A DNA stretch of 52,331 nt from an uncultured beta proteobacterium (lineage in GTDB: Bacteria; Pseudomonadota; Gammaproteobacteria; Burkholderiales; SG8-39): NCBI GenBank assembly GCA_902826155.1, contig CADEDU010000051.1:1-52331 (forward strand), in the 5' to 3' direction. The notes beneath the pieces are model-generated. The model did no database searches, was not told the DNA's origin, and saw only the letters and a program-made list of their open reading frames with translations. How positions within the stretch are numbered: position 1 is the first letter of the stretch; every line of letters starts with the position of its first letter. Below, one piece after another: positions 34,893 to 43,864 of this stretch. The translations under genes were made by a program, and so were the position numbers.

Positions 34893-35744
34893 CTACTTCT
34901 GCGGCACCAGATGGCCGAGCCGCTCCAACGCAGCACGGCCTTCGCCGGAGCGAAGAAAATCGACGAACCTGGTTGCATGCCCGGCATCGCTGGACCGCAA
35001 GGCGAGAAACATCCGCTTGTAGTACGGATAGGTCTTGTCGCTGGGGGCCACACCGTTGATCGTCACTGCGCGGATGTCCCGTGATTTGGCCAGGATCATC
35101 GCGAGCGTCGTAGTACCGAGCGAACCGGGAAGTCGTTCGAGCTGGTCGGCGCTTTGCTGGTCGGTCGAAGCCAGCACCATACCGGTACGAGCATGCGCGA
35201 GCGCCATTGCATCTTTGATCGCCGGCGACCAGGCGGACATCAATACCGTGTCGGAGTCGTTCGGCGGCCGCAGTACGAGTCGCACCGGCGAGCCGTCGGT
35301 CCAGTGAAGCACGCGTCCGGCGAACAGGTCTGCGATTTCCTGCAGGTTGAGGCTCTTCAGGTCGGTTCTGCTGGTGCCCAGGACCAGCGGCGTGCGGCCG
35401 TACTCGAATGCGATCAGACCCTGTGCCTGTTCGTCGGTTTTGAGGTCGCGACCGAGAACGGCCAGGTCGATCGCTTTGGCGACCAGCGCCTTCAGGCCGC
35501 CCGTGGTGCCCAGGTTCTGCACGGCCTGAACTTTGAAGTTCGGATCGCGCGTGCGATAGGCCTCGGCGACAACTTCCATCGTCGCCACTCCGTTGCCGCT
35601 ACCGGCGAGCTTCAGGGTATCTGCACGTGCTGGATGGCTACTCGTTCCTAGTAGCAGCGCGACAGAGGTCGCTGCGAAAAGCGTCAGAAGGCTGTTGAAT
35701 CGGTCTTGTGCCTGGCGCCGATGACTGCTGCGGCAGAGAAGCAT
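34893..35744 (-). CDS. PstS-like periplasmic substrate-binding protein
   Basis: A 283-aa exported protein. The signal peptide is NSLLTLFAATSVALLLGTSSHPARA, with cleavage near residue 41. The mature part begins LKLAGSGNGVATMEVVAEAYRTRDP and shows QNLGTTGGLKALVAKAIDLAVLGRDL, the anion-loop pattern of the phosphate-binding (PBP_like_2) family, then LNLQEIADLFAGRVLHWTDG. No pst membrane or ATPase genes are present. The next gene is a hybrid kinase, so it may bind an oxyanion and signal rather than import. ATG 35744 has CGAGGAA upstream; the longer frame lacks a ribosome site and would bury the signal peptide. Confidence 0.88.
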   Translation of the reverse strand: MLLCRSSHRRQAQDRFNSLLTLFAATSVALLLGTSSHPARADTLKLAGSGNGVATMEVVAEAYRTRDPNFKVQAVQNLGTTGGLKALVAKAIDLAVLGRDLKTDEQAQGLIAFEYGRTPLVLGTSRTDLKSLNLQEIADLFAGRVLHWTDGSPVRLVLRPPNDSDTVLMSAWSPAIKDAMALAHARTGMVLASTDQQSADQLERLPGSLGTTTLAMILAKSRDIRAVTINGVAPSDKTYPYYKRMFLALRSSDAGHATRFVDFLRSGEGRAALERLGHLVPQK

Positions 35745-35848
35745 TGCGCGTTCCTCGCGGAGGGGCGTTCGTTTGTGCCAATCCTGCGGGAATCGCGATC
35801 CTGTCGGTACCCGGAGAAGACGATGCCGGAGGATTCTGCACGGCGAGG

Positions 35849-35888
35849 ATTGCCAACGAATGCGCGGCATTGCCAACGAATGCGCGGC
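35849..35888. repeat. Perfect tandem duplication, 20-bp unit
   Basis: The unit ATTGCCAACGAATGCGCGGC occurs twice back to back (35849-35868 and 35869-35888), 105 bp upstream of the PstS-like gene on its promoter side and 50 bp after the monooxygenase stop. Confidence 0.95.
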
Positions 35889-35937
35889 GGGCGTCCGAAC
35901 GAACGCCGATCCGGTTCCGAGATGACGCTTGCGTCAG

Positions 35938-37569
35938 CTACACGGCGTGGTGCTCGGAATACCCGCGCACGAGGTCGATCATGCGAGCACTGTCTGCAGG
36001 CGGAGTGTTTCCGCGCCAGGCTACGTGCTGATCAGGTCTGATCAGCACCAGATCGCGCTCGTAGATCGCTCGCGCATGCGGATCGTTCACGACAAGATGT
36101 TCGATCGGCAGGCCGCGCGCGGTGGCTGCGTGTCTCAATGAACGGCCACCGTCGCCGCCGGCAAAATCGACGAGCGTGAACGCTCGCCCGAATCGATCGA
36201 ACATCGACGAGCCGTCGGCAAGCAGCACGCTTGGTGCACGGCCACCTGGCCAGGTCGTGGGCACGTAGTGGCGCGGCGTCCACGGCGGCGCATCCGTCGA
36301 TTCAAGCACGACGATCGGCGAATCGTCGTAGCGATAGCCCAGTTCGATGCCGTGATCCTGGTTCTCGCCGTCCTCGGTCCGGATGAACTCGGCGAGCTCT
36401 TGCCGATGCGCCTCACCGGCTGCGCTATCGGCGTCGACCAGCATTGGATCGATGCGCGCGCGCCACTGCACGTGCACGTTGGCGTGTCGTTCCGACCGAG
36501 CGACGTTGCGCTCGGCCACCGGGCGGCGTTCGCGCTCGTAGCTGTCGAGCAGCGCCGGGCCACCCCAGCCGTTCAACACTGCGGCGAGCTTCCAGCCGAT
36601 GTCGATCGCGTCGCCCACGCCGGTGTTCATGCCGTAGCCGCCGGTGGGAATGTTCTGATGCACCGAATCACCCGCGAGAAACACGCGGCCTTCGCGATAG
36701 CGCTCGGCGAGCAACAGATTGCCGCGCCACACGCTGGTGACGATCACTTCGTCGATCTGAACGCGCCGACCGAGCGACTCGGCGACCAGATCCTCGGACC
36801 GGAACTGCGCCGGATCGACCTCCAACGGGAAGTAGCGAATCAGCGTCCAGGTGTCGACTTCGTCCTGCGCGATCAGCGTCGCCGGCGTGGTGAAGAAGAT
36901 GTGCCAGAACTGGCCATGGGCATGCAGCGCGGTGAGATCGCGTGACTTGAAATGCACCAGTCGCGCGTGGCGGGGGAGCGCACGGCCATGCAATGCGATG
37001 CCCAGCGACTTGCGCACCGCACTCGATGCGCCGTCACAGCCGACCAGGTATTGCGCTCGCAGGCGATGCTCGCCGCCGTCGAGATCGACGATGCGTGCTG
37101 TCACGCCGTCGGCGTCTTGCGACAGATCGTCGAAACGCCAGCCGGAACGCACGGTGATGAGCGGATCCTGCTCGCACAGGCGTTTGAGCCACGCCTCGAA
37201 GATCGCCTGCGAGCAGCGCTGGTAGGGCACCTGCGGCATCGAGCCATCGTTGCGAGCGCCGATGCGCTCGCGCCAGTCATCGACCGACGGCAGCGACCAG
37301 CGCGTGAAGCAGCGGCCCGTCAGTCCGGTCGAGAACAGCACGTCGAACGAGTGCCGCGATGGCACGCCGACTTCGCGCAGTCCTTTTTCAAGGCCGAGTC
37401 TGCGCAGCAGCTCCATGCTGCGGCAGTTGGTGATGTCCATCTTCGGCCAGCGTGTCGTATCGAGATTGCGCTCGACGATGGTGGAGCGCACGCCGTGATG
37501 TGCGAGTTCCTTGGCAAGCACCAGGCCGACCGGGCCGGCGCCGGCGATGAGAACGGGTGTGTCGGACAC
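35938..37569 (-). CDS. FAD-dependent aromatic-ring monooxygenase (PheA/TfdB family)
   Basis: A 543-aa flavoprotein hydroxylase. The FAD-binding GxGxxG appears as VLIAGAGPVGLVLAKELAHHG; the middle DG motif as YLVGCDGASSAVRKSLG; and the second FAD motif GD as GRVFLAGDSVHQNIPTGGYGMNTGVGDAIDIGWKLA. A C-terminal thioredoxin-like domain (about 430-543) completes the phenol hydroxylase/3-HPP hydroxylase pattern. It hydroxylates a phenolic compound with NAD(P)H and O2; the ring substrate is unknown. I start at GTG 37569, which matches the family's N-terminus (SDTPVLIAG); the upstream 29 residues have no support. Confidence 0.9.
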   Translation of the reverse strand: MSDTPVLIAGAGPVGLVLAKELAHHGVRSTIVERNLDTTRWPKMDITNCRSMELLRRLGLEKGLREVGVPSRHSFDVLFSTGLTGRCFTRWSLPSVDDWRERIGARNDGSMPQVPYQRCSQAIFEAWLKRLCEQDPLITVRSGWRFDDLSQDADGVTARIVDLDGGEHRLRAQYLVGCDGASSAVRKSLGIALHGRALPRHARLVHFKSRDLTALHAHGQFWHIFFTTPATLIAQDEVDTWTLIRYFPLEVDPAQFRSEDLVAESLGRRVQIDEVIVTSVWRGNLLLAERYREGRVFLAGDSVHQNIPTGGYGMNTGVGDAIDIGWKLAAVLNGWGGPALLDSYERERRPVAERNVARSERHANVHVQWRARIDPMLVDADSAAGEAHRQELAEFIRTEDGENQDHGIELGYRYDDSPIVVLESTDAPPWTPRHYVPTTWPGGRAPSVLLADGSSMFDRFGRAFTLVDFAGGDGGRSLRHAATARGLPIEHLVVNDPHARAIYERDLVLIRPDQHVAWRGNTPPADSARMIDLVRGYSEHHAV

Positions 37570-37802
37570 GGTGTAGGGGGCAGCCTTGCTTGGATGTCGG
37601 CGAAGGATACCAATGCGGCATCTGGCGTGGACGCTTCGTCTAAGCACGCGGCGCACAGCGTGAATGCGTTCTCGTCGCGGTGCGTTTGTCCAGATTGCGG
37701 TCGCTCGAATTGCATCGCATCTAGATCGATTCTCGCGCTATGCCCGTACCCGGTTGCTGCTGACGATGCAACGCCATCAAGCACGCATCGCACGAGGCAA
37801 TC

Positions 37803-40007
37803 GTGAGAGAGAACTACCCGGTCAGTGATCGCGAGATCGAGATGCAGGACGGTCAGATGATCGTCACCCGCACCAATCTGCAGGGCGACATCGACTACGC
37901 CAATCGCGACTTCGTCGCCATCAGCGGATTCAGCGAGACCGAGCTGCTGGGCGAGCACCACAACATCGTGCGCCACCCCGACATGCCCCCGGCGGCGTTC
38001 GCCGATCTGTGGGCGACGCTGAAGGCCGGCCGGCCGTGGATCGGCCTGGTGAAGAACCGCGCCAAGAACGGTGATTTCTACTGGGTCGAGGCGCGCGTGA
38101 CGCCGATCCGCGACGAACGTCACCAGGTGACCGGCTATCTCTCGGTGCGTCGCAAGCCCACGCGTGCCCAGATCGACGAGGCCGCATCGGTCTATCGGCA
38201 GATCCGGGAGCGCGAGGGCGTGGGCATCAAGGTCGCGCAAGGCAGCATCAAACGAAAGCATCTACTCAGCAGTGCGTATGCATGGCTGCGTGACCTGTCG
38301 CTCGGGATGAAATTGGCGGGCGTGATCGGCGTGCCGATCGCGATTGCGCTGACGACGTATTTCACCGGGCACGCCAACTGGGGACTGTGGTTGGCCGGCG
38401 TGTCGCAGCTCGCCGGCGGTTGGGTGCTGGCGCGTTCCACCACAGCGCCGCTCGGCAAGGCGATCGATGCGCTGCGCCACATTGCGCGTTCGGACTACAC
38501 CACACGCATCGACGTGACACGCAACGACGAGATCGGGCGACTGTTGCAGGCGGTCGTGTCGATGCAGACCCGGCTCGGCTTTGACATCGCCGAGGCCCGG
38601 CGTGTCGCCAGCGAGAACCTGCGGGTTCGCACCGCGCTGGACAGCGCATCGACGAACGTCATGGTCGCGGATGCCGTCGGGAACATCATCTATTTCAACA
38701 AGACGCTCGAGCGTAATTTTCGCGACGCCGAGGCCGATTTCCGCAAGGCGTTACCTCAGTTCCGCGTCGATACGTTGCTCGGCAGCCACTTCGATGCGTT
38801 TCACAAGAATCCAGCCCACCAGCGCCGGCTGATCGAGCAGCTGCGTCAACCGCATCGGGCTCGGGTGGAGATCGGCGGGCGCCACTTCGAGCTGCTCGCC
38901 ACGCCGATCATCGAGCCGGACGGTTCGCGCAGCGGCACGGTGGTGGAGTGGACCGATCGCGCGCTCGAGGTGTTTCTGGAGAACGAGGTCGGTGCCACGG
39001 TGGAGGCGGCGATCCACGGCGACTTCAGCAGGCGCATCGACACCAAACGGCTGCACGGCACCTATGCAGAGCTTTCCAAGCGACTGAATCAGTTGTTGGC
39101 GGTGTCGGAGCAGGGGTTGAAGGAGGCTGCGCATGTGTTCGCCGCGCTGGCCGATGCCAATCTCACGGTGGGCATCAAGTCGGAGTACCAGGGGCTGTTC
39201 GCCGAGATGAAGAATTCGGCCTTGCGCACGACGACGCAGCTCACCGACTTGATCCGACGCATCCGCGGCACGGTCGAATCGGTGAACACCGCCGCGACCG
39301 AGATCGCGCAGGGCAATGCCGGTCTGGCCAGCCGCACCGAGTCGCAGGCCTCGAGCCTGCAGCAGACCGCCTCGTCGATGGAGGAGATCAACAGCACGGT
39401 GCGGTTGAACGCCGACAACGCCAAGCAGGCGAGCGATCTGGCGGCGGGCGCGGCTCAGGTCGCCACTGAAGGCGGCGCAGTCATGCACGAGGTCGTGGCG
39501 ACCATGGCGCAGATCGCCGAGGCGTCCAAGCGTATCCAGGACATCGTCGGCGTCATCGACAGCATCGCGTTCCAGACGAACATCCTGGCGCTGAACGCGG
39601 CCGTGGAAGCGGCGCGCGCCGGTGAGCAGGGTCGCGGCTTTGCGGTGGTGGCGGCGGAAGTGCGCGGGCTGGCGCAACGCTCGGCCGCGGCCGCCAAGGA
39701 GACGGCGGGACTGATCGCGGAGTCGGCCGAGCGGGTACGTTCGGGCGCCGGGCTGGTCGAACGTGCCGGCGAGCAGATGAGTCAGATCGTCGAGGCGGTC
39801 AAGCGCACCAACACCGTCATCACCGAAATCGCTGCCTCCAGCCGCGAGCAGAGCAGCGGCGTGGATCAGATCAATCAGGCGGTGTCGCAGATGGACCAGA
39901 TCACGCAACAGAACGCCGCGCTGGTCGAGCAGGCCACCGCGGCTGCCGAGAGCCTGGAGGAAATGTCGCGCGATCTGGCCCGGGAGGTCGAGGTGTTCAA
40001 GCTGTAG
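37803..40007 (+). CDS. Methyl-accepting chemotaxis protein with N-terminal PAS domain
   Basis: A 734-aa chemoreceptor. An Aer-type PAS domain (about 20-130: [35 protein letters not shown]) comes first, then a short membrane region (about 163-200), HAMP (to about 255), a second PAS-like segment (about 275-390: [14 protein letters not shown]), another HAMP-like linker and the signalling coiled coil, with the hairpin tip [19 protein letters not shown]. The PAS suggests cytosolic redox or energy sensing, with no periplasmic ligand domain. No CheR-binding pentapeptide ends the protein. The start is GTG 37803 with GAGG upstream. Confidence 0.92.
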   Translation: MRENYPVSDREIEMQDGQMIVTRTNLQGDIDYANRDFVAISGFSETELLGEHHNIVRHPDMPPAAFADLWATLKAGRPWIGLVKNRAKNGDFYWVEARVTPIRDERHQVTGYLSVRRKPTRAQIDEAASVYRQIREREGVGIKVAQGSIKRKHLLSSAYAWLRDLSLGMKLAGVIGVPIAIALTTYFTGHANWGLWLAGVSQLAGGWVLARSTTAPLGKAIDALRHIARSDYTTRIDVTRNDEIGRLLQAVVSMQTRLGFDIAEARRVASENLRVRTALDSASTNVMVADAVGNIIYFNKTLERNFRDAEADFRKALPQFRVDTLLGSHFDAFHKNPAHQRRLIEQLRQPHRARVEIGGRHFELLATPIIEPDGSRSGTVVEWTDRALEVFLENEVGATVEAAIHGDFSRRIDTKRLHGTYAELSKRLNQLLAVSEQGLKEAAHVFAALADANLTVGIKSEYQGLFAEMKNSALRTTTQLTDLIRRIRGTVESVNTAATEIAQGNAGLASRTESQASSLQQTASSMEEINSTVRLNADNAKQASDLAAGAAQVATEGGAVMHEVVATMAQIAEASKRIQDIVGVIDSIAFQTNILALNAAVEAARAGEQGRGFAVVAAEVRGLAQRSAAAAKETAGLIAESAERVRSGAGLVERAGEQMSQIVEAVKRTNTVITEIAASSREQSSGVDQINQAVSQMDQITQQNAALVEQATAAAESLEEMSRDLAREVEVFKL

Positions 40008-40100
40008 TCTGCGTTCCGCCAGTCCCGTGCGCGGCAAGTCGCGGGTTTCGCCGAAAGCTCAGTAGCATTGCCGTTTCCAACGCAGACGGAAGGAGACGGC

Positions 40101-40886
40101 ATGGACCTCGGCATTCGCGGGCGCAAGGCGATCGTGTGTGCGTCGTCGAAGGGACTGGGCAAGGGCATCGCCTACGCGCTGGCGCGCGAAGGTGTCGATC
40201 TGGTGATGAACGCACGCGGGCGCGACGCGCTGGAGGCGGTAGCGGCAGACATCCGCGCCACCACCGGGGTGAAGGTCACTGCGATTGCCACCGACGTCAC
40301 CACGCAGGCCGGGCGCGAAGCAGTGCTCGCCGCGTGCCCCGAGCCGGACATCGTGGTGAACAACGCCGGTGGTCCGCCGCCCGGAGACTTCCGCACTGTC
40401 GATCGCGACGGCTGGCTCGCTGCGCTGGACGCCAACATGCTGACGCCGATCTTCTTTGCGAAGGCGACGATCGACGGCATGATCAAACGCCGGTTCGGCC
40501 GCATCATCAACATCACTTCAGCCGGAGTGAAAGCGCCCGGAATGGTGCCGCTCCTGGGCATCTCGATCGGCGCGCGGGCGGGGCTGTCGGGCTTCATGGG
40601 CGTGCTGGCGCGGCAGGTGGCACAGCACAACGTGACCATTAATGGCGTGCTGCCGGGCCGCTTCGACACCGACCGGCTGCACGCGGTGATCGACTACGAG
40701 GTGAAACAGACCGGCAAGTCGCGGGACGCCGTGGTCGCCGCTCAGGAAGGCACGATTGCGGCGAAGCGCTTCGGCACGATCGAGGAATTCGGGGCGATCA
40801 CCGCGTTTCTGTGCAGCGTGCACGCGGGCTACATCACCGGCCAGAACCTGATGCTCGACGGCGGGACTTTTCCGGGCATCGTCTGA
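40101..40886 (+). CDS. SDR-family oxidoreductase with non-canonical active site
   Basis: A 261-aa Rossmann protein. The N-terminus GRKAIVCASSKGLGKGIAYAL has the subfamily's altered dinucleotide motif (CASSKGLG for GxxxGxG), VVNNAGGPPPG replaces NNAG, and the C-terminus TGQNLMLDGG is standard. The serine of the triad is in INITSAG, but no tyrosine and no Y-x3-K lysine follow; the place is taken by LLGISIGARAGL. This fits the beta-ketoacyl-reductase-like SDR subgroup known for lacking a perfect tetrad. Activity is thus uncertain. AAGGAGACGGC gives a strong start. Confidence 0.9.
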   Translation: MDLGIRGRKAIVCASSKGLGKGIAYALAREGVDLVMNARGRDALEAVAADIRATTGVKVTAIATDVTTQAGREAVLAACPEPDIVVNNAGGPPPGDFRTVDRDGWLAALDANMLTPIFFAKATIDGMIKRRFGRIINITSAGVKAPGMVPLLGISIGARAGLSGFMGVLARQVAQHNVTINGVLPGRFDTDRLHAVIDYEVKQTGKSRDAVVAAQEGTIAAKRFGTIEEFGAITAFLCSVHAGYITGQNLMLDGGTFPGIV

Positions 40887-41002
40887 GCGGGCGTCGTCTG
40901 CGCGTGGATCGATGCGGGAGTTGAGATTCGCGGGGTTCGATCCGAGGGGTGCGACCCGGGCGGTGCGCCCCCTCGTGCACAGCGGGCTCCGGCTGGAGGC
41001 TC

Positions 41003-41470
41003 CTACTTGTGCATCGACTTCATGGCGTCGAGTTCGCGCGCGCCTTTGTGCTGCAGTTGGCCGCCACCGCGCGGACCTTGTCCGCCCTGGCCGCCCTGAT
41101 CCATCTGGTGTCTGTCCATCTTGAGGGTGCGGGCTTCGGTACGCAGGCCTTGTCCGCCACCCTGGCCACCACCTTGACCGCCTCCCTGTCCTTGCGTGGC
41201 GGTGTTGTTGGGGCGCGCCTTCATCTGGCCACCGCCACCTTGACCGCCACCGCCCTGGCCCGCGCCACCTTGGCCCTGGTTGGCGAGATTGCCCGACTTC
41301 ATCTGGCCGCCGCCCTGACCGCCTCCTTGTCCACCGCCTTGCTGCGCAAGCAGCAGCGGCACTGCGGAATTGGCGACTTCCATGTCGCGCGATTGCTGGG
41401 CAAAGGCGACACCACTGAACATGCCGACCGCGACGATGGCTGCGGTGAGCGAAACGCGGGGAAGAACCAT
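41003..41470 (-). CDS. Exported low-complexity Gly/Gln-rich protein
   Basis: A 155-aa protein of unknown function. The signal peptide (VSLTAAIVAVGMFSGVAFA) is cleaved before QQSRD at about 24. Residues about 42-108 are almost only Gly and Gln, built on QGGG units and interrupted by GQMK at two places. A final charged segment ends LDAMKSMHK. No known domain. AGGAG lies seven bases before the ATG. The GQMK/Gly repeats suggest a flexible periplasmic or surface filler, perhaps self-associating. It is alone between the SDR and dinB genes and divergent from dinB. Confidence 0.75.
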   Translation of the reverse strand: MVLPRVSLTAAIVAVGMFSGVAFAQQSRDMEVANSAVPLLLAQQGGGQGGGQGGGQMKSGNLANQGQGGAGQGGGGQGGGGQMKARPNNTATQGQGGGQGGGQGGGQGLRTEARTLKMDRHQMDQGGQGGQGPRGGGQLQHKGARELDAMKSMHK

Positions 41471-41661
41471 GGGGGTCTCCTGATGACAGGAAGGGAGGAT
41501 GCGGTCCAGTTGCGTGACCGCAGGCGCAAGTGCGCGGACGGTATTGGCTTACCTGCGTCGGGTAAATGTCTAAACGACAGCTGGCGCGGACAAAAGTCAC
41601 GAACGGCCGGCCGATGTGCGCTGATTCACGCGCGTTACCCGTTCGGTGTAGGTTTGCCCGC

Positions 41662-42843
41662 ATGACGATCCGGCGCATAGCCCATCTCGACATGGACGCC
41701 TTCTACGCGTCGGTGGAGCTGTTGCGCTATCCGCAACTCAAAGGGCAGCCGGTGGTGATCGGAGGTCGCCGTCGCCGCGGGGAAGGCGAGCCGGCCGACG
41801 GGGGCGAGTTCGCGCGATTGCGCGACTACGTCGGCCGCGGTGTAGCCACGACCGCGACCTACGAAGCGCGCGCACTCGGCGTCAATTCTGCGATGGGGCT
41901 GATGAAGGCGGCCAAGCTCGCACCCGATGCCATCCTGCTGCCGGCCGACTTCGAGCAGTACAGTCACTACTCGCGGCTGTTCAAGAATGCCGTGGCCGAA
42001 ATCGCGCCGTGCATCGAGGATCGCGGCATCGACGAGATCTACATCGATCTCACCGACGTCGCGGGCGACGCGGTGCCGCTCGCCCAGCGGATCAAGGACA
42101 ACGTGCGCCGCGCCACGAACCTGTCGTGCTCGATCGGCGTGGCACCCAACAAGCTGCTGGCCAAGCTCGCTTCCGAACTGGACAAGCCCAACGGCCTCAC
42201 GGTGATCGGCGAGCATGACGTTGCCGTGCGCATCTGGCCGCTCGCGGTGCGCAAGGTGAACGGCATCGGGCCGCGCGCCACCGCGAAGCTCGAGACGATG
42301 GACATCCGCACCATCGGCGAGCTGGCCGCGGCTGATCCGGCCATGCTGATCGAGCGCTTCGGGTCGAGCTACGGCGCATGGCTGCACGAAGCCGCGCACG
42401 GCCGTGACGATCGCCCGATCGTCACCGAACGCGAACCCAAGTCGATCAGTCGCGAGACCACGTTCGAGCGCGATCTGCATCCGCGCGCCGACCGCGATGC
42501 GCTGTCACGCATCCTGCTCACGTTGTGCGAGCGCGTGGCGGGCGACTTGCAGCGCAAGGATGTGCTCGGGCGCACCATCGGCGTGAAGTTGCGCTACGAC
42601 GATTTCCGCACCGTGACGCGCGATCAGAGCATCGAGTTGCCTACCGCCGACGCGGAAACGATTCGTGCGGCAGCGCGCGCCTGCCTGAAGCGCGTGCCGC
42701 TCGATCGTCGATTGCGCCTGCTCGGCGTGCGGGTCGGGGCGTTGGTGCGAGCCGATGATCAGCCTGCGCCTGCCCGGCGTGCGAGCAATCGCGTTGATCC
42801 GAATCTGCCGTTGTTCGACGAGGAGGAGGCGGGTGTACGTTGA
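41662..42843 (+). CDS. dinB: DNA polymerase IV (Y-family)
   Basis: A 393-aa translesion polymerase. The palm starts RRIAHLDMDAFYASVEL; the catalytic carboxylates lie in DMDAFY and GIDEIYIDLT; SIGVAPNKLLAKLASELDKPNG is the classic motif; helix-hairpin-helix and little-finger regions follow. An extra loop of about 25 residues (RRRGEGEPADGGEFARLRDY) sits in the finger, as I recall from Burkholderiales DinB. The end NLPLFDE is a beta-clamp-binding motif. ATG 41662 matches the family start; the longer upstream frame is ignored. It bypasses lesions and can mutate. Confidence 0.95.
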   Translation: MTIRRIAHLDMDAFYASVELLRYPQLKGQPVVIGGRRRRGEGEPADGGEFARLRDYVGRGVATTATYEARALGVNSAMGLMKAAKLAPDAILLPADFEQYSHYSRLFKNAVAEIAPCIEDRGIDEIYIDLTDVAGDAVPLAQRIKDNVRRATNLSCSIGVAPNKLLAKLASELDKPNGLTVIGEHDVAVRIWPLAVRKVNGIGPRATAKLETMDIRTIGELAAADPAMLIERFGSSYGAWLHEAAHGRDDRPIVTEREPKSISRETTFERDLHPRADRDALSRILLTLCERVAGDLQRKDVLGRTIGVKLRYDDFRTVTRDQSIELPTADAETIRAAARACLKRVPLDRRLRLLGVRVGALVRADDQPAPARRASNRVDPNLPLFDEEEAGVR

Positions 42844-42856
42844 GGGCTGACCCTCA
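42841..42856. terminator. Short hairpin between convergent dinB and amidohydrolase genes
   Basis: TGAGGG (42841-42846) and CCCTCA (42851-42856) around a 4-base loop, overlapping the dinB stop. Small and without a U-tract, so only a weak candidate. Confidence 0.35.
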
Positions 42857-42862
42857 CGCGCA

Positions 42863-43753
42863 TCAGTCGAAGTCGTACAGCCGCGCGGGATTGCCGACCA
42901 GGATGCGTTTGCGCATCGCGGCGTCGGGCACCCAGCGCGCGAACACGTCGAACAGGGCGCCATCGTTGGGCATGGCGCTGCGGATGTAGACGTGCGGCCA
43001 GTCGCTCCCCCAGAGCAGTCGCTCAGGCGCGTCGGCAACCAGTGATTGCGCGAACGGGTCGACGTCGGCGTACGGCATGGCACTCAAAGTGAGGCGATAA
43101 GGCGCGGTGAGCTTGACCCATGCCTTGCCGTCGCGCATCAGTCGCAGCAGCGCTTTGAAGCCGGCCGTGTCGACACCGTTGCGGGTGGGGACGTAGCCGA
43201 GGTGTCCGAACACCACCTCCACCGGAAAGTTGTCGAGCAGCCGATCCAGATTGGGAAACTCGTCGACGTGCATCAGGAACTCGACGTGCCAGCCGAAGGG
43301 CTTGATCGTGTTCGCTAGCGCACGTAGCCCATCGAGCGGTAGCTGGCCTTTGCCCGCTTTGAGATCGACGATATTGCAGCGTACGCCGCGCACCCCGGCC
43401 GCGTGCAGGCGTCCGATCTGCTCCGCCGTCACATCGAACGGCACCACCGCCACGCCGCGCAAACGCACGCGATCGGTGGCCAGTGCATCGAGCATCGCGC
43501 GGTTGTCAGTGCCGTAGATGCTCGGCTGGACCAGCACACCGCGCGCGACGCCTATGGCATCGAGCATGTGGCGAAAGTCGGCGGGCGAAGCGTCGGGCGG
43601 CGTATAGAGTCGCTCGGCGATATACGGATAGCGATTGGCGGGGCCGCACACATGCGCGTGTACGTCGCACGCAAGCGGCGGCACGGCAACCGCAGGGCGG
43701 CGTGGATGCGGATCGTGCGGAACGCACACCGGCGCGGGATCGTTAGGGGTCAT
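42863..43753 (-). CDS. Amidohydrolase-family (PF04909) TIM-barrel hydrolase
   Basis: A 296-aa enzyme like 2-pyrone-4,6-dicarboxylate and sulfomuconolactone hydrolases. The metal-site H-x-H is in CDVHAHVCGP, the central signatures are VRGVRCNIVD and VEVVFGHLGYV, and the catalytic aspartate is in LLWGSDWPHVY. The lactone substrate is unknown. I start at ATG 43753, which gives the family length; the longer frame upstream is not supported. The ribosome site is weak. The gene is divergent from the TctC gene at 43865, a common pairing for a substrate receptor and its catabolic hydrolase. Confidence 0.9.
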   Translation of the reverse strand: MTPNDPAPVCVPHDPHPRRPAVAVPPLACDVHAHVCGPANRYPYIAERLYTPPDASPADFRHMLDAIGVARGVLVQPSIYGTDNRAMLDALATDRVRLRGVAVVPFDVTAEQIGRLHAAGVRGVRCNIVDLKAGKGQLPLDGLRALANTIKPFGWHVEFLMHVDEFPNLDRLLDNFPVEVVFGHLGYVPTRNGVDTAGFKALLRLMRDGKAWVKLTAPYRLTLSAMPYADVDPFAQSLVADAPERLLWGSDWPHVYIRSAMPNDGALFDVFARWVPDAAMRKRILVGNPARLYDFD

Positions 43754-43864
43754 CGCTCGTCGAAAAGAACGCGTGCGGGCCGATGCTAACATCGGCCGCA
43801 TCGTGCAACGGCTTCGCGCGCTGCGGTGATTTACGCGCTGCGCACGTCCACTGAAGGGAGTGTC

